From Amblyomma americanum (taxonomy: Eukaryota; Arthropoda; Arachnida; Ixodida; Ixodidae), in assembly GCF_052857255.1 (NCBI RefSeq), contig NC_135497.1, positions 190,450,290 to 190,514,289 of the forward strand: a stretch of 64,000 nt of DNA. The letters are read 5' to 3'. A model generated the notes under the pieces. The model ran no database searches. It had not been told where the DNA came from and worked only from the letters and a program-made list of their open reading frames with translations. Made by a program: the position numbers and the translations under genes. Positions 1-12,009 of this stretch are shown piece by piece (the stretch's first letter is position 1; each line of letters opens with the position of its first letter).

Positions 1-1165
1 AGGCTGTGGACGAAAATGCGAAAACTTTCCGGTGTTCCGAGCAGCGAAAAGTCCAACTTCAATGTCTTCACACAGGTGTTTGGGTACAGGGGTCTGGACA
101 AGATATCCGAATAGGTACTCAGGGTATCGGGACGGATTTGCAGCGGGATTACGTAGTGGTGTATCTGGAGCAGCCAGTAGAGCGTGGCGCATTGACGCGC
201 TCGAGATTCATTTATCCCTTCCAAGTGAGGGTGGTGCCCGTCGATATATACGGACGAGGCAGAAGTTCCAGTTTGTTCCCGACGTCGGCTGCAAGTCGAG
301 GCGGTTCCGGAGGGAAAACTCGTTTCGCAGGCACAAGTCCCGGCCGATGTTGTACGTGCTGAACTCCGAAGTCATGCAGAGCGCGTGGTAGTCGATGACT
401 CGTCGAGAGAAGTAGCCCCTCGCGCATTCCAGGTTAGGTAATCGGATGCCAGGTCGTCTCCAAAGTTCAGCTTCACGATATGTCCTTGCTTCTGGAAAAG
501 GGTGTCTAAGGCCAGGCGTTGTACATGCACAAAAAAGGAAGGTGTTTTAAGAAAAGCTACGCTGGGAGAGTAGCTCGTATGAGGTGCAGAAAAATGGCCG
601 ATCAAATAGATACTTACCTGACCTGAGGCCCGTTGTTAGATTTAAATACGGAAGCCAAACATTCAAACAGGCTTGGTTGGCAGCAAGATTTGGGAAGCAC
701 TACGAGATGCGAACTCAGTCACACAGCTACTCACGGTACGCAGCTAGGCAGGCTCTTTTCGCAGTTCCTGATGTCCTAGACCCATGACTGCACTCCGTGG
801 CTTCTCGGCTAGTGACCTGACGCCTCGGAGCAGTGGAGATGTCGCTGCATGTTGGAAGAACAGCGCTGCATAAAGACAAAGAGCGAGAAAAGAAATGGCA
901 AGAACTCTCCTGTCCTTTATCACTGTGACTATATCTTCGCGCTGTTTGATCAAGCTGGTACAGAAACATCGTGCCTAGCTGTCGATTTTGCTGCGCGTCA
1001 TGACACTTTCGATTCATTTTTGGTAAACATAAATTTTCTACCACGTCGCTTGTTTGCGCGTTAACATGTATTTCCAAGTAGCATCATCTTTCGCTTTCCA
1101 TGCAGCCTCCCCTCATGAGAGCCGCTACGCCACCAAGGGCCAACCTTGTATGCAAGTTGTATGTA
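1..1165. other. Unassigned sequence at window start
   Basis: No gene could be recognised. Short open frames occur on both strands but none resembles a family I know and none has a coherent exon structure. A minus-strand frame at 372-605 faintly resembles the endonuclease part of I-group LINEs, but this is too weak to call. Confidence 0.4.
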
Positions 1166-1420
1166 CAGGGTGTTCAAAACTAGGTTCTGCAGCTTTCTTA
1201 AAATTAGGCACTGAGCGATGCGTGAAATCCGCCTCAGCACATAGGATATACGGCCACGTGGTTCCGAAGTGAGATAATTGTCGCCGTCAAGCACCTTATT
1301 AACTAAAATCGATTAATTAACTTTTTAGTAACTCCGGTAAGTGGGCATGTTTATATCGGAAACTAAGAGGCAGTCGTATTCCTACACAATTTCATTTGTA
1401 TAATAATTCTAGTATGCGTG
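1166..1420. repeat. Possible foldback-type repeat fragment
   Basis: It begins with an ACAGGGTGTTC-like start followed by AT-rich sequence with ATTAATTAAC stretches. This is similar in style to the foldback elements at 36.5 and 39.5 kb, which also begin near a GGGTGTT or AGTGTTCC motif. No second arm was found, so this is a tentative, truncated call. Confidence 0.25.
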
Positions 1421-2312
1421 CGTTCCGAAATATTCGCGTCCAAATCTTCAGCTAGATCCACGTAACTGCGCATGCAAGGCTGTGAGGATGGACGTGAAAC
1501 TCCTACCGGCGCAACGAGGCGTTTCGTCAACGGCGTAGAGCAACCGGTGAAGTTGATAACTGCTTCCCTTTCACTTTCGGCTATCGATATGGAAGAAAAG
1601 CCCGACGCAGAAGCTGCGTCACAGAACGGACGCAGCTGTTAAAGTACGAGGAGCTGACATGTTATTTTCGTGTTCCCAATTGTCTAACGTGGCGGAGGAA
1701 GTCTGCGAGGAGCTATAATCAGCAGCACTGTGAGCGCCTGTTTATGCTTTGAGCGACCAGTCTTAGAAGCAAAACGTTGCTGCCCGTTACGGAATCAGTG
1801 GCGGTGCGTTCGGTGGTTACTGGCTCTGGTAGTCGAGTTGTCTGGTCAAGGAATACGGCAGCTGACGCTATCGACCAGCTATGACAATCTATAATAGCAC
1901 GCATTGCTTAGTGAACCCTCCGCACGGCAGTGACTCAACCTTTACGAAGCTTAATGCTCTCCGGGAATGCACGAAACAGTAGGGCCGATTTTGCGCATCG
2001 GAAGATTCTGTTCTATTGCCCGATGCTACGTCACCCTTCACCGGGAACCGATAATCCTAGAGAGTGATGGACTGGCGACAAAACGAAGCAAGCTTCGAAA
2101 ATGTGCCAGAGGCCACCGAAGGGAACGCGAAAGCAAAGTAAGCAGAAATGCACCTTCCTTCACCTACGTGAATCGAGAAGAACGTTTTTATTTACTGTTG
2201 TTGTCTTGCTGTGCCGATGTCCGCGGCTAGGTTATGCTATGTCGCTGTTTTTTTGCCTCAGTAAGCATGGCACGTACCCACGCGAGGGGATATTGGCCAA
2301 GGTACGGCGGTG
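1421..2312. other. No recognisable feature
   Basis: Non-coding sequence with short frames only. I see no motif, repeat arm or splice-consistent exon. Confidence 0.4.
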
Positions 2313-2530
2313 AATAATAATAATAATTGGTTTTGGGGGGAAATGAAATGGCACAGTATCTGTCTCGTATATCGTTGGACACCGGAACAGCGCCGTAAGG
2401 GAAGGGATAAAGGAGGGAGTGAAAGAAGAAAGGAAGGAAGAGGTGCCGTAGTGGAGGGCTTCGGAATAATTTCGACCACCTTGGGATCTTTAGCGTGCAC
2501 TGACATCGCACAGCACACGGGCCGCCTTAG
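2313..2530 (-). mobile_element. Composite tRNA-derived SINE, 3' part
   Basis: Read on the minus strand this contains the SINE body block (chromosomal GACATCGCACAGCACACGGG next to TTTCGACCACC) and a purine-rich 3' region ending in a TAATAATAAT tail. The same order of blocks recurs at 55513-55820, which has the tRNA-like head as well. The head is missing here because the copy is truncated against the LINE tail that begins at about 2533. Confidence 0.7.
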
Positions 2531-2532
2531 CG

Positions 2533-3465
2533 TGAATGGGTGGTGGTAGTGGTTTTATTAAAAATAACAGTAAAAAAGGAAGGAAAAGATTTTTGCTATC
2601 CCCGGCATCTGCCATCGATACTGAAGCACCTGAGCTGGGGCAGCGGAAATAAAGGACAGCAGGCAGAATGGAGAAATGAAATGAAAGAGGTGAGGGGACA
2701 GGAATAGAGGACAGGGGGGAGAAGTAAATATGTACAAACTATTTACACAATAAGTAATGTGTCCAGGTTGTGCGCGTGATTAGTTCATTTTAGAGGAATT
2801 AAATCACACACGCGCACAGCACTGTGTTGGCTACAACTGGAGTGGGGGCGTCCAGTTATTAATCGTTCAAGGTAGAACTCGCGGAGCGTTCGGTCACTGC
2901 GTGTAACTACCTGACGGAGAACAGACGGGACGTCAAGCCCGTGTGTTCGAGGAATGCACAGAGGCTCACCAAAGTTCGCTCACGAGTGCGCGCAGCTGCC
3001 CTGCGGCCACAATAGCGTCTTGATGGAGTCTGGTAGTACGCCCTGCGCCCCTATAGGCCGCGAGCATATCGCAACGAGCATCGGCGAACGCGGAGCAGCG
3101 AAGGAGCAGATGTTCTAGTGGTTTCCACTGCACCGCATCCGTCACACACATCACTCGTCGCGATTCCGTGACGCACCCGTCGTTCCCCGGGCCACACGCA
3201 GCCAATGCGCGGCGCGGAGGATCATTGCACGTGCGCGACAGCCGGTGACACTGTCGATGCGCTCACCTCCCGCGATGCGTGGTCGGTCGGGGTGCTGCTT
3301 TCGGAGATGTACGTGAATGGCCGCACGCACGTCCTCCAGCGCAAAGGGGCAGATCGCTGGCAGGTAGTTGGTGTGCAGCGGTCGCGAGGTCGTCAGCTTC
3401 TTCGTTGCCGGCGATGCCGCCAAGGAAGTATTTGCGCGTGGAAAAAAACCTGAGGTGGCAAAGTA
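2533..3465 (-). mobile_element. I-group LINE fragment, RNase H end and C-terminus
   Basis: On the minus strand one frame (about 3263-3460) gives the end of an RNase H domain, with the motif AGNEEADDLA that normally follows the last catalytic region. The next frame (2966-3205) gives a Cys/His region (LEHLLLRCSAFADARCDML) like the zinc-binding C-terminus of these LINEs. A TTTTATTAAAAATAA stretch near 2555 looks like the reverse complement of a LINE polyadenylation end. The copy is 5'-truncated and broken by stops. Confidence 0.65.
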
Positions 3466-3529
3466 GAATTGTGGAATGACTGAAACTAGAAAATAATAAT
3501 AATTGTTGAAAAAATTCGAATAAATTAAA

Positions 3530-4050
3530 CAAATTTCTTGCCTTCGCATTACATGCCCTGCCCAAGCCCATTTCTTTCTTTTGATTGCGACCAGGGATGT
3601 CATTAACCCGAGTTGTTCCCTCACCCACTCAGCCCGCTTCCGGTCTCTTAACGTTACACCTATCATTTTTCTTTCCATGGCTCGCTGCGTTGTCCTTAAC
3701 TTAAGCTGAACTCTTTTCGTTAGCCTCCACGTTTCTGCCCCGTAGGTGAGTACCGGTAAGATACAGCTGTTGTACACTTTTCTCTTGAGGGAAATTGGTA
3801 AACTGCCACTCATGATCTGAGAGAACCTGCCATATGCGCTCCACCCCATTCTTATTCTTCTAGTTATTTCCCTCTCATGATCCGGATCAGCTGTCACTAC
3901 CTGCCCTAAGTAGACCTTTACATCTTCCCGCACCTCGCTGCCAATTGTGAACTGTTGTTCTCTTGCTAGGCTGTTGAACATTACTTTGGTTTTCTGCATG
4001 TTAATTTTTAGACCCACTGTTCTGCTCTGCATGTCTAGCTCATTGATCAT
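3530..4050 (-). pseudogene. RTE-clade LINE reverse transcriptase, C-terminal fragment
   Basis: Part of a minus-strand frame encodes the C-terminal half of an RTE endonuclease-reverse transcriptase. Recognisable blocks are INMQKTKVMFN, SLKRKVYNSCILPVLTYGAE, AMERKMIGVTLRDR and KWAWAGHVMRRQ. The element is truncated at both sides: the N-terminal endonuclease and the RT active site are absent, and after the RRQ motif the frame runs into unrelated AT-rich sequence (below 3530). A second, longer copy of the family lies on the plus strand at 7.5-12.3 kb. Confidence 0.85.
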
Positions 4051-4465
4051 GCTTAATTAATTATCCGCGTTAATTTCTTTCTTTCCTACCATTCCTCTTC
4101 TCCAAGCTCTGCGCAGAGGAGTGCTCCGTGGTCCTTTGTTGGGAATGGGTACCTTTCGTCGTGGCCTGCATAGTGCGCTTTGTGCTTTGACTGTGCTTTG
4201 TCTGTGATTGTTACTGAGACCTTGAAATCATATCATCACATCACTTTATTAGAGACCCCCCAATTAGGGGATATTACATAAGGGGTAATATCCCCTTATG
4301 TAATATCCTGCGACTGGTTTTTTTTTTTTTTTCGCCGTGGCCTGCCTTCTGTGCTTTGTCTGTTGGTTGTGACTGGCTTCGACTATGCTGTGCATTTTGT
4401 TTCTATTTTTGTTTTGTTTTTTACTGGTTTGATTTTCCTTTAAACTGATTTTTTTTTTGTCTTTT
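4051..4465. other. T-rich spacer with a 17-bp hairpin
   Basis: No coding signal. It holds a perfect hairpin at 4269-4308 (arms GGATATTACATAAGGGG and its complement, loop TAATAT) and long T runs. Confidence 0.5.
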
Positions 4466-4690
4466 GCCGCCGCGGTGGCTGAGTGGTTATGGCGCTCGGC
4501 TGCTGACCCCGAAAGGCGCGGTTTCGATCCCGGCCCGAGGCGGTCGAATTTCGATGGAGGCGAAATTCTGGAGGCCCGTGTACTGTGCGATGTCAGTGCA
4601 CGTTAAAGGACACCAGGTGGTCGAAATTTCTGCAGCCCTCATTGCCTGAGTCTCTTTGGCACGTTAAACGCCCATAAACAAAACCAAACC
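4466..4690 (+). mobile_element. Ruka-like tRNA-derived SINE
   Basis: Full-length-looking SINE. The tRNA-like head has an A-box-like GTGGCTGAGTGG near 4475 and a B-box-like GGTTTCGATCC near 4520. It is followed by a body with TGCGATGTCAGTGCACGTTAA and GGTGGTCGAAATTT, ending in CGTTAAACGCCCATAAA and an A-rich tail. Pol III internal promoter and 3' tail fit the tick SINE class described as Ruka. Partial copies of the same body in reverse orientation occur at 2.3, 12.7 and 55.5 kb. Confidence 0.85.
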
Positions 4691-5390
4691 AAAATTGTTT
4701 TTTTTTCTTTGGGGCATTTAGCTCCTTTTCATTTCTTTTAAATTGGCATTAAGCCTGGCAAAGCGTTGGTGGTCCGGATTCTCTCTCTATTTTTTGCGCG
4801 GTTTTCTTTTTAGATTTTTTTTAGAGGAACAATAAAAGGGTAAAAGGGCTAGATCGCATCGAAACACCCATGCATTTAATGACACTTTAGGTCCTGCTCA
4901 CCCCTTCAAATAGCGCTTTCTTTTTTTTTCAGCCCTTTTATACTGCGGTAAAGTGTTTACTGTTCCTTTTTGGGTTGTATTCTTTTCATTTTTAACATGT
5001 CTACGGAGGCAATAAAAAGAAAAAAGGCCAATAGGGGAATTGTTTGAGACATTAGGAAGCGGAGCTGCTCCATTACCGCTTAAACGCCAGTTCGAATCTT
5101 GCTCGGAGTTATGGCACGGAAAGTGTTTTATGTATTTATTTTTTCTGGTGAAAAATATAACGACGAAAATTTTAAAGTTACGGCTTCGGGCTCGGCTTCA
5201 GTTCCGGCGCCGTCTTCACCCGGGTTCAAGGCGCTATTCATGTGATATTGCCGAGAATTGGAGCTACAAGCATTTGATGCTTAACCCTGTAAGGCGCTTT
5301 GTACACAATTGTGTACAACGTGAACTCGCGGCTTTTGCTCAGAATGTGCTTTATTTTATCTAGCACTAATTTCTTCGTTTCAGACGGATT
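4691..5390. other. Low-complexity T-rich non-coding stretch
   Basis: Long T and A tracts with no recognisable coding or repeat family. A 107-codon frame at 5040-5363 has no family features. Confidence 0.4.
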
Positions 5391-6262
5391 TATCATTTAT
5401 CACCCTTGATCCTGCATGTAGGACCATTTAGTATGCGAACTAGTGAACGCAGCAAACAATATTTCACCGAACAGAGAGCTCGGTAGCATGTCTTCCGCCA
5501 TTTTACTGCTGACGGACTGTACCACTGGCCCCAGTGTCTTTTTTTTTTCTTTACCTTCTGCCATGTGAATTTTGGAAACAGAATGATTTCACTATACAGG
5601 GTGCTGAATTCATACATCTTTGTGTTTAAAATAACCCAGTTTGCAAATATCTTGACAGTTTGTAGGTAATTTTGTATGCGCGTGTAAAAATAACCATTGG
5701 TGTTTTCTGTCGCAAAATTAGCGAATTGTCTTTTTTTCAGGCCTGGATACGATAGATTAAAGCCAAAAAATATTTTTTTTATTAATTTATAAATGACCCC
5801 TGAAATATTAAACAAGCTAAGTATAAAGACGGTAGCCGTCGTTAGCAGTTTTTTGGTAGAGTTGAGCATTCTTGTATTTTTGGATTGGTCTGACTCGCGG
5901 TAGACGACAACACAGTAGCAGAGAGAACGAGTTCTCGTCCGTTCTCTCTCTGCTGCCATATTGTCCAGTACTAACAATGCCGCTTCAAAAACTAGACCAA
6001 CTAGCCGTGCATCACGCCTCTTTTGATGCTGATCATAGAAGCCCGAATGTGCTGCTTGCAAAATGCTATAAAGATGAACAACGGCCATGGTTATTATAGC
6101 CTAATAAGAGCTCTCCCGTTTATACACGAGGTGGCTGGGGTCTACACTATAGCCACTCTAAAGAACATCTAGTAGGCGTTCGTTTACAGTCGCTCTAACG
6201 CCGGTTGTAGTCAAGAAAGGTCGTTTCATTAACTGCCCAGAGCGAATTTGGGGATTGAGGGA
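5391..6262. other. Non-coding stretch with a 231-codon chance frame
   Basis: A 231-codon minus-strand frame (5393-6088) is open, but its translation is rich in Lys, Phe, Tyr and Ile, as expected from AT-rich DNA, and has no domain I recognise. A TATACAGGGTGCTGAATTC start near 5597 suggests repeat material. Probably not a gene. Confidence 0.35.
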
Positions 6263-6283
6263 GGGGGGGGGGGGGGGGGGGGG
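6263..6283 (+). repeat. Poly-G tract
   Basis: An uninterrupted run of 21 G. The exact length may be unreliable in the assembly. Confidence 0.9.
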
Positions 6284-7470
6284 CAGGATTGTGGTTTAGC
6301 CCGGATTTCCATGCTCTCACGCTGTGTGGTTGTTTTTACAGAGGGCTCAAGAGCTGAAGTCTGGTTCAGCCCTGGATTGTGGTAAGCAAGCAGTCCTTGA
6401 AATAAGCAAGGTTAGGGCTCCCGCGAATGGTTGGCGCAGTTAACAAACCAGGCGAGTGGTGTGCCTTGCAAAAATCTACAGCATCGGAGAGAAATTTGCA
6501 ACGCAAACCTTTGTTTTATCGCGAAGCATCTGCACCTCGTGTTCTCACACGTCGACTTGAGAAGAACAATGACGGCAGTGGTGCCTTCGAATGGTGTCTT
6601 CACACAAGCCGGAAAATAATGCAACGGCACCAGTTTCGGAGACCAAAAAAGGTTTTTCCTTCCTATTTATCGAAGCGCCGAATACTCTCGGCTTTCTTTT
6701 TAACTCACATTACCCCGCTTGTACGCGCGAGCCGAGCAGTTTCATAAAAGTTCGTACGAACATGTCTTATAAATATGCAGAGTCACTGCATGTATTTTTT
6801 TTCGTAGCATTTCCCTCACCACTGATGGGTTTTACAGCGCTGCCTGTATAAGAGGCACCTGTGACGGCTTCACAAAAATCGGCGTCTGTGCAGGTGCAAG
6901 AGGTGCGCCTGAGTACTGGAGAAGTACTGGGGCAGAGCAGGGGGCAGATTGACCTTTGACCTTCCCCCACGGCTCATGCGATTCCCTGACCTAGCGACAC
7001 GCCAGCACCTATTATATTGCGCCCAGTTCTTCAATGGTTCACCAGTTTATCGCACGGCGCTCATTTAATGTGCTAAATATTGTGTATGTCCCGAAGGGAG
7101 ATTTAGTGAAACTGGCAGCATCTTTGAAAGTGGTCGGTTGGTCTTTTTTCTCCGTGGTATTTAGGCAATCATATAGGTTGTTTTCTGCTAAGATGTCTCC
7201 TGATTAGGGCTGCGTATTGAAAAGGCTGCGCAAAAGGAAGCTCTCGGAAATAAATTACAAGAAGGTTTATGCAGATCAAAGAGAGAAACCTGCACTCGGT
7301 AAGTAAACCTTCTGCTCTGGCCAGCACCATACCTCGCCTTTGTTGGAACCGATATGCTTGTCTATTAGCATATCACTATACGGGGTGTTCCGTAACGATA
7401 TCATAAAAATACAGGATGATTTTGCAATAAAGATTTAGAACTCTGTAGTAAAAAAAAAATAGTACTCCTG
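6284..7470. other. No recognisable feature
   Basis: Short frames on both strands overlap one another and none has family features. A CGGGGTGTTCCG motif near 7381 resembles the starts of foldback repeats. Confidence 0.35.
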
Positions 7471-8232
7471 CGAGACTTGGAAACTGAACTTGACAACGTT
7501 TAACGCTAGAACCTTATCTAGTGAGGCTAGCTTAGCAGTGCAGTTCGAGGAACAAGCGGCTATTAAATGGGATGTCATAGGGCTTAGGTTAGAAGGACAG
7601 ATCAGGCGTATGCAGTTCTAAAAGGTGGGCACGTGCTATTCTTCCGTGGATTAGTGGACAGACGGGAACTAAGTGTGGGATTCCTCATCAATAAGGATAT
7701 AGCTGGCAACATAGAGGAATTCTGTAGTATTAAGTGAAGGTGGCAGTTATCGCAGTTAAGCTTAATAAGAGCTCCAAAGTTTAGGTGGCGCAGAACAACG
7801 CGCCTACATCCAGAAACGATGACCAGATCGTTGAAAGCTTCTATAAAGACGTGCAATCGGCAATAAGCAAAGTAAAAACACAGTAGACTGTACTGATGGG
7901 CGACTCCATTGCCAAGGTAGGCAAGAAGCAGGCTGGAGACCAGGCAGTGGTCGACCATGGCATAGGCTCTAGGAATAGCAGGGGATAGTTGTTAGTCGAA
8001 TTCGAAGATAGAAATAATTTACGGATCATGAATATCTTCTTCCGCATACGAGAGTACAGGAAGTGAACTTGGAAGAGCCCCAATGGTGAGACTAAAAATG
8101 AAATCGACTTCATACTATGCGCTAAACCTGGCATCGTTCAGGATGTGGCCGTCCTCGGAAAAGTGCGTTGCAGCCACCACAGAATGGTAAGGTCTCGAAT
8201 TGGCTTAGACTTGGAGGGAACGGAAGAAGCTA

Positions 8233-8808
8233 GTGAAGAAGAAGTCCATTAACGAGTTAGCCGTAAGAGGGAAAGCACAGGAGTTTAGGATAGCGCTGCA
8301 GAACAGATATTCGGCTTTAACTGAGGAAGACGATCTGGTTGTTGATACAATTAACGATAATCTGACAGCTATCATTACGGAGTGCGCAGTAGAAGTAGTC
8401 GGTGGGATGGTTAGAGGTGATACCGGCAAGATATCTCAGGACACGAAAGATATGATTAAGAAACGCCAAAGCATGAGAGCGTCTAACTCTACGGACAGAA
8501 TAGAACTAGCAGAGCTATCAAAGTTAACAAATAAGCGCAAAGTAGCCGACATAAGAAAATTTAATATGGAGAGAATCGAGCATGCTCTAAAGAACGGAGG
8601 TAGCCTAAAAGCGGTGAAGAGGAGACTAGGCATAGGTAAAAACCAGATGTGTGCGTTAAGAGACAAAGCGGGCAATGTCATTAGCATTATCGGGAAGATA
8701 GTTAAAGCAGCCGAAGAATTCTACACAAATATATACAGTAGCGAATGCAATCAGGACGTTAATGAAAGAGGCAGTAGCGCACAGCAATGGGACATCCCTC
8801 CAGATTAA
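8233..8808 (+). pseudogene. RTE endonuclease-RT linker fragment
   Basis: A 191-codon open frame matching in style the region between endonuclease and reverse transcriptase in RTE proteins: basic, helical, with the motif KAAEEFYTNIYSSE, the usual lead-in to the RT domain. Adjacent sequence upstream (endonuclease) and downstream (RT fingers, to 9060) continues in other frames, so this is one surviving segment of a broken ORF. Confidence 0.75.
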
Positions 8809-9063
8809 GTAAAGAAAGCCTTAGGAGCAATACAAAGTAGGAGGAGAGCTGGTTAGGATCAGGTAACAGCAGTTCTCTTGAAGGACGGAGGGAAGATTGT
8901 GCTAGAAAGACTAGCCACCCTGTATACGCAATGCCTTATGACCTCGAGCGTACCGGATAGAAGCTTAGAAGAGCGCTAACATCATCTTAATCCAGTAGGA
9001 AGGAGACGTCAAGGACTTGGAAAATCACAGATCGATCAGGTTACTGTCCGTTGCCTATAAGGT

Positions 9064-9345
9064 ATATAAAGCAGTCGTGGCCTAGTGGTCTGGGTGTCCG
9101 CTTCGGCTGCGGGATGTAGTTCGAAACCCACCGCCGGACACCCACCGGTGAAAATGGGTACAAGCCACCCCGCGCCCGGCGCCCGGCTTGCTCAGGGGTG
9201 TGTGCTTGGAGGAGGCTCCGTAAACCCCGCTGCGCCCTTTCGGGGGCAAACCTAGTTTCGAACACTCAACCTGCAAAGATGGTTCGTGTTTCCACGTGAA
9301 GAGTTCAACTCACGCTCGTACGCTCTAACCAGCATGTCTTAACAG
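9064..9345 (+). mobile_element. tRNA-derived SINE, second family, inside RTE
   Basis: It starts with a tRNA-like head: an A-box-like GTGGCCTAGTGGTCTGG and a B-box-like TAGTTCGAAACC, followed by a C/G-rich body. It interrupts the RTE reading frame just after the residues SVAYKVYK. Its right boundary against the reverse-oriented copy that follows is approximate. Confidence 0.65.
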
Positions 9346-9648
9346 ACGTACAACTTCAAACCTATCACTGTGGTCCTGGGCAAGTTGTTTTTGTTTTTTG
9401 CTGTCCGACTTTGCGAGAAAAAAAAGGGCCACAAATGCGCTTCTGCCGCACGAGGCGGACTCATGGTTGCTTGACGTCGGAACTTGTCTCTGATCCGTCA
9501 AGGCAACGGTTTGGTTCAAGACCCCTTTTCCCAAGCATCTCACCATAGATGAGCCGAGCACCAGGCCGGGTGAAATCTTGTAGGCATTAAAAAAACCGGT
9601 AGGTACCCGGCAGCACTGGGGGGTCTAACCCCCCCCCCCCCCCCCCCG
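9346..9648 (-). mobile_element. tRNA-derived SINE, second family, reversed partial copy
   Basis: The blocks AAGACCCCTTTTCCCAAGCA and GAGCCGAGCACCAGGCCGGG are shared with the minus-strand copy at 11752-12001. The tRNA head is lost at a poly-C tract (9629-9647), after which the RTE sequence resumes with GATCAGGCAGGCTTTCG. Confidence 0.55.
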
Positions 9649-9649
9649 A

Positions 9650-9765
9650 TGATCAGGCAGGCTTTCGTAAATACTCAGCAATAGACCATATTCACACTAT
9701 CAAGCAGATAGAGAAATGTGCAGAGTATAACCAAGCCCTATATATGGCCTTTATAGATTATGAGA
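9650..9765 (+). pseudogene. RTE reverse transcriptase segment (QAGFRK to FIDYE)
   Basis: Encodes DQAGFRKYSAIDHIHTIKQ and then ALYMAFIDYE, the RT region just before motif A. The continuation KAFDSVE appears only at about 10970, on the far side of an opposite-strand LINE. The interruption is inside a highly conserved motif, so the split is unambiguous. Confidence 0.8.
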
Positions 9766-10965
9766 GAGAGATAGAGAGAGAAAAACTTTATTGGCGCCAA
9801 AAATTGGTCGATTCAGCGGGACCCGGGTGTCTTCATGTTGAAGTTCCGAGTCTTCCAGGGGTGGTGCCCTTATTCCAGGGCCCCACTGAGTCTTGCTACC
9901 TCATACGCATGCCGGACCAGTCCTTTTTGGACGGCCAGCACGCTGCTGGTGAGCAGGCTCTCCCACTGTTCCGCATTGGGCTCTTTTAGTTTATGGAATG
10001 AATAATTGTTTTTACACTCCCATGTAATATGGTATAAAGTGGGGGTGGCTCCACACCACTTGCATGTGTCCGCGCACTGGTTCGGAAACATTTTGTGAAG
10101 TATGTGTAAGTTATGAAAGCTTCCTGTTTGCAGTTTACGCCAACCGACTGCCTCATATTTCGTTAATAGCTGGTGTGGTGGAGGATACGCTATCCTCTGA
10201 CCTCTGTAGTGATTTAGGATTTCCGCGTACGATGGTTCCACCGTTGTGGTGGGCTCAGGGTCACTTGATGTATCTGCTCGGTTGGTAAGCTCGCGAGCTA
10301 GATCGTCGGCCCTCTGATTCCCAGACGCCCCGGTGTGCCCCGGCGCCCAGAAAATTTTGTGCTGAATTTCTTTGTTCGGGGGTCCCGCCTGGAGGATGAT
10401 GAGTAGCGTTCCCTTGCTGATCCTACCATTAGTGTAGTGCCTGCATGCTTCTTTGTGGTCAGTGATTATTGTGAGCGATTTATTTCTGCGGTATCCTTCA
10501 GCTACTGCTAGCGCAACAGCAGCTTCTTCCCCCTCGGATACTCTGCAGCCGCTCTGTGATATACTGGTGACTAGGTCCCCTTGATGGTTCACCAGCACCG
10601 ATACTACTCTGTGTTCCTTCGTGTTTCTGTTCCATCGATGCAAAGCCGCATCTGCGTATACTACATTTGTTTTTTCAGCTAAGTGCTTTTCTACATACTC
10701 TGCTCTCCAGCCCTTCTCCCTTCGTGCAGATTAGGGTCCATGTTGCGAGGGATTGGGCCCACTCTGAGTGTTTGGCGAATGTTATCAGGTACGCCCGCAA
10801 CCCTATCTTCCAGTTCTTCACTTAAGTAGCCCAGCCTTCGGAGGAGCGCTCGGCCGGTGGTTGACTGCTGGAGCCTGTACATTTGGGCCCCTATTTGAGC
10901 TTCCTTTAGCTCGTCAAACGTATTGTGGACTCCCAACTTGAGGAGCTTCTCGTTTGACGTATTTC
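9766..10965 (-). mobile_element. I-group LINE (RNase H end) inserted in the RTE
   Basis: The minus-strand frame at 9870-10643 encodes an RNase H-like domain with EEAAVALAVAEGY, LTIITDHKEACRHY and WAPGHTGASGNQRADDLARE, then a Cys/His C-terminus (CKWCGATPTLYHITWEC). The preceding linker is at 10691-10936. The 3' end lies at 9766-9795, where AAAAACTTTATT is a reverse-complemented AATAAAG-type end next to a GAGAGA repeat. The copy is 5'-truncated, lacking endonuclease and the RT core. Related copies lie at 31.8-33.7 and 37.0-38.1 kb. Confidence 0.85.
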
Positions 10966-11752
10966 TTGGTAGAAAGCATTTGACTCAGTGGAAACCTCAG
11001 CAGTCATGCAGAAGAGTCTTATGTGAAAATACTGCAAGATATATATAAAGACAGTATCACAGTCCTCCATAGTGTCAGCAATAAAAGCCCAATAAGGACG
11101 AGCGTCAGGCAGGGAGACATGATCTCGCCAATACTGCTCACCGCCTCTTTACAGGAGGTATTCCGAGCCCTGAATAGGGAACAGTTGGGGATAAGAGTTA
11201 ACGGAGAATACCTAAGTAATTTGCGATCCGCTGGTGGCATTGCCTTGCTAAGTCACCCAGGAGATGAACTGCAAAGCATGATGAATGAGTTAGAGAGGCA
11301 GAGCAGAACGGTGGTTTTGAAAATTAACATGCAGAAAACGAAAGTAATGTTCAATAGTCTCGCAAGGGAGCAGCAGTTCAAAATTGGTAGCAAGGTGCTG
11401 GAAGTGGTAAGGGAATACGTTCACTTAGAGCAGGTAGGGACTGCTGATGCGGATCATGAGAGGGAAATAACTTGAAGAAAAAGAATGGGGTGGAGCGCAT
11501 ATTGGCAGGTTCTCTCAGAACATGAATTACAGTTTATCACTAACCCTCAAGAGAAAGGTATACAACAGCTGTATCTTACCGGTACTCACCTATGGGACAG
11601 AAACGTGGAGGCTAACCAAAAGGGTTCAGCTTAAGTTAAGGACATTGCAGCGAGCTATGGAAAGAAGAATGATAGGTGTAACGTTAAGAGACAGGCATAG
11701 TGGATCAGGGATGAAATACGAGTTAACGGCGTCCTCGTCGAAATCATGGTGA
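10966..11752 (+). pseudogene. RTE reverse transcriptase, motif A onward
   Basis: After the inserted LINE the RTE frame continues with AFDSVE, SVRQGDMISP and INMQKTKVMFNSLAREQQF, then with a frame change (11522-11752) SLTLKRKVYNSCILPVLTYG, TETWRLTKR and MIGVTLRDR. A stop and a frameshift lie between the two open frames (near 11475-11520). In the SAGGIALL segment (near 11230) the usual active-site FADDI-type motif is not intact. Confidence 0.8.
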
Positions 11753-12001
11753 TGATGGATTTTTATGGCGCAAGGGCATCTGTAGCCAAAAAGCGCCATG
11801 GCACAAGGTATTTTCTTCTACTCAAGGTGGGGTCAAAGACCCCTTTCCCAAGCATTTCACCCTAAATAAGCCGAGCACCAGACCAGGGGAAAGTTTGTAC
11901 CCATTGTGTCACCGGTGGGCACCCGGCGACACTGGGGATCAAACCCCGCGCCTCCCGCATGCGAGGCGGATGCCCAGACCACTATAGGCCACCGCTGCGG
12001 T
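11752..12001 (-). mobile_element. tRNA-derived SINE, second family, inside RTE
   Basis: Read on the minus strand it starts CGGTGGCCTATAGTGGTCTG with a B-box-like GGGGTTTGATCCCC, then a body shared with 9346-9648 and a 3' end with GCGCCATAAAAATCC. It separates RTE motif LRDR from the WAGHVMRRQ block that resumes near 12020. Confidence 0.7.
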
Positions 12002-12009
12002 ATACCTAG

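Noticed and set aside
5393..6088. 231-codon minus-strand frame
   Set aside because: No recognised family, AT-driven composition, and it crosses repeat-like sequence. Probably a chance frame.
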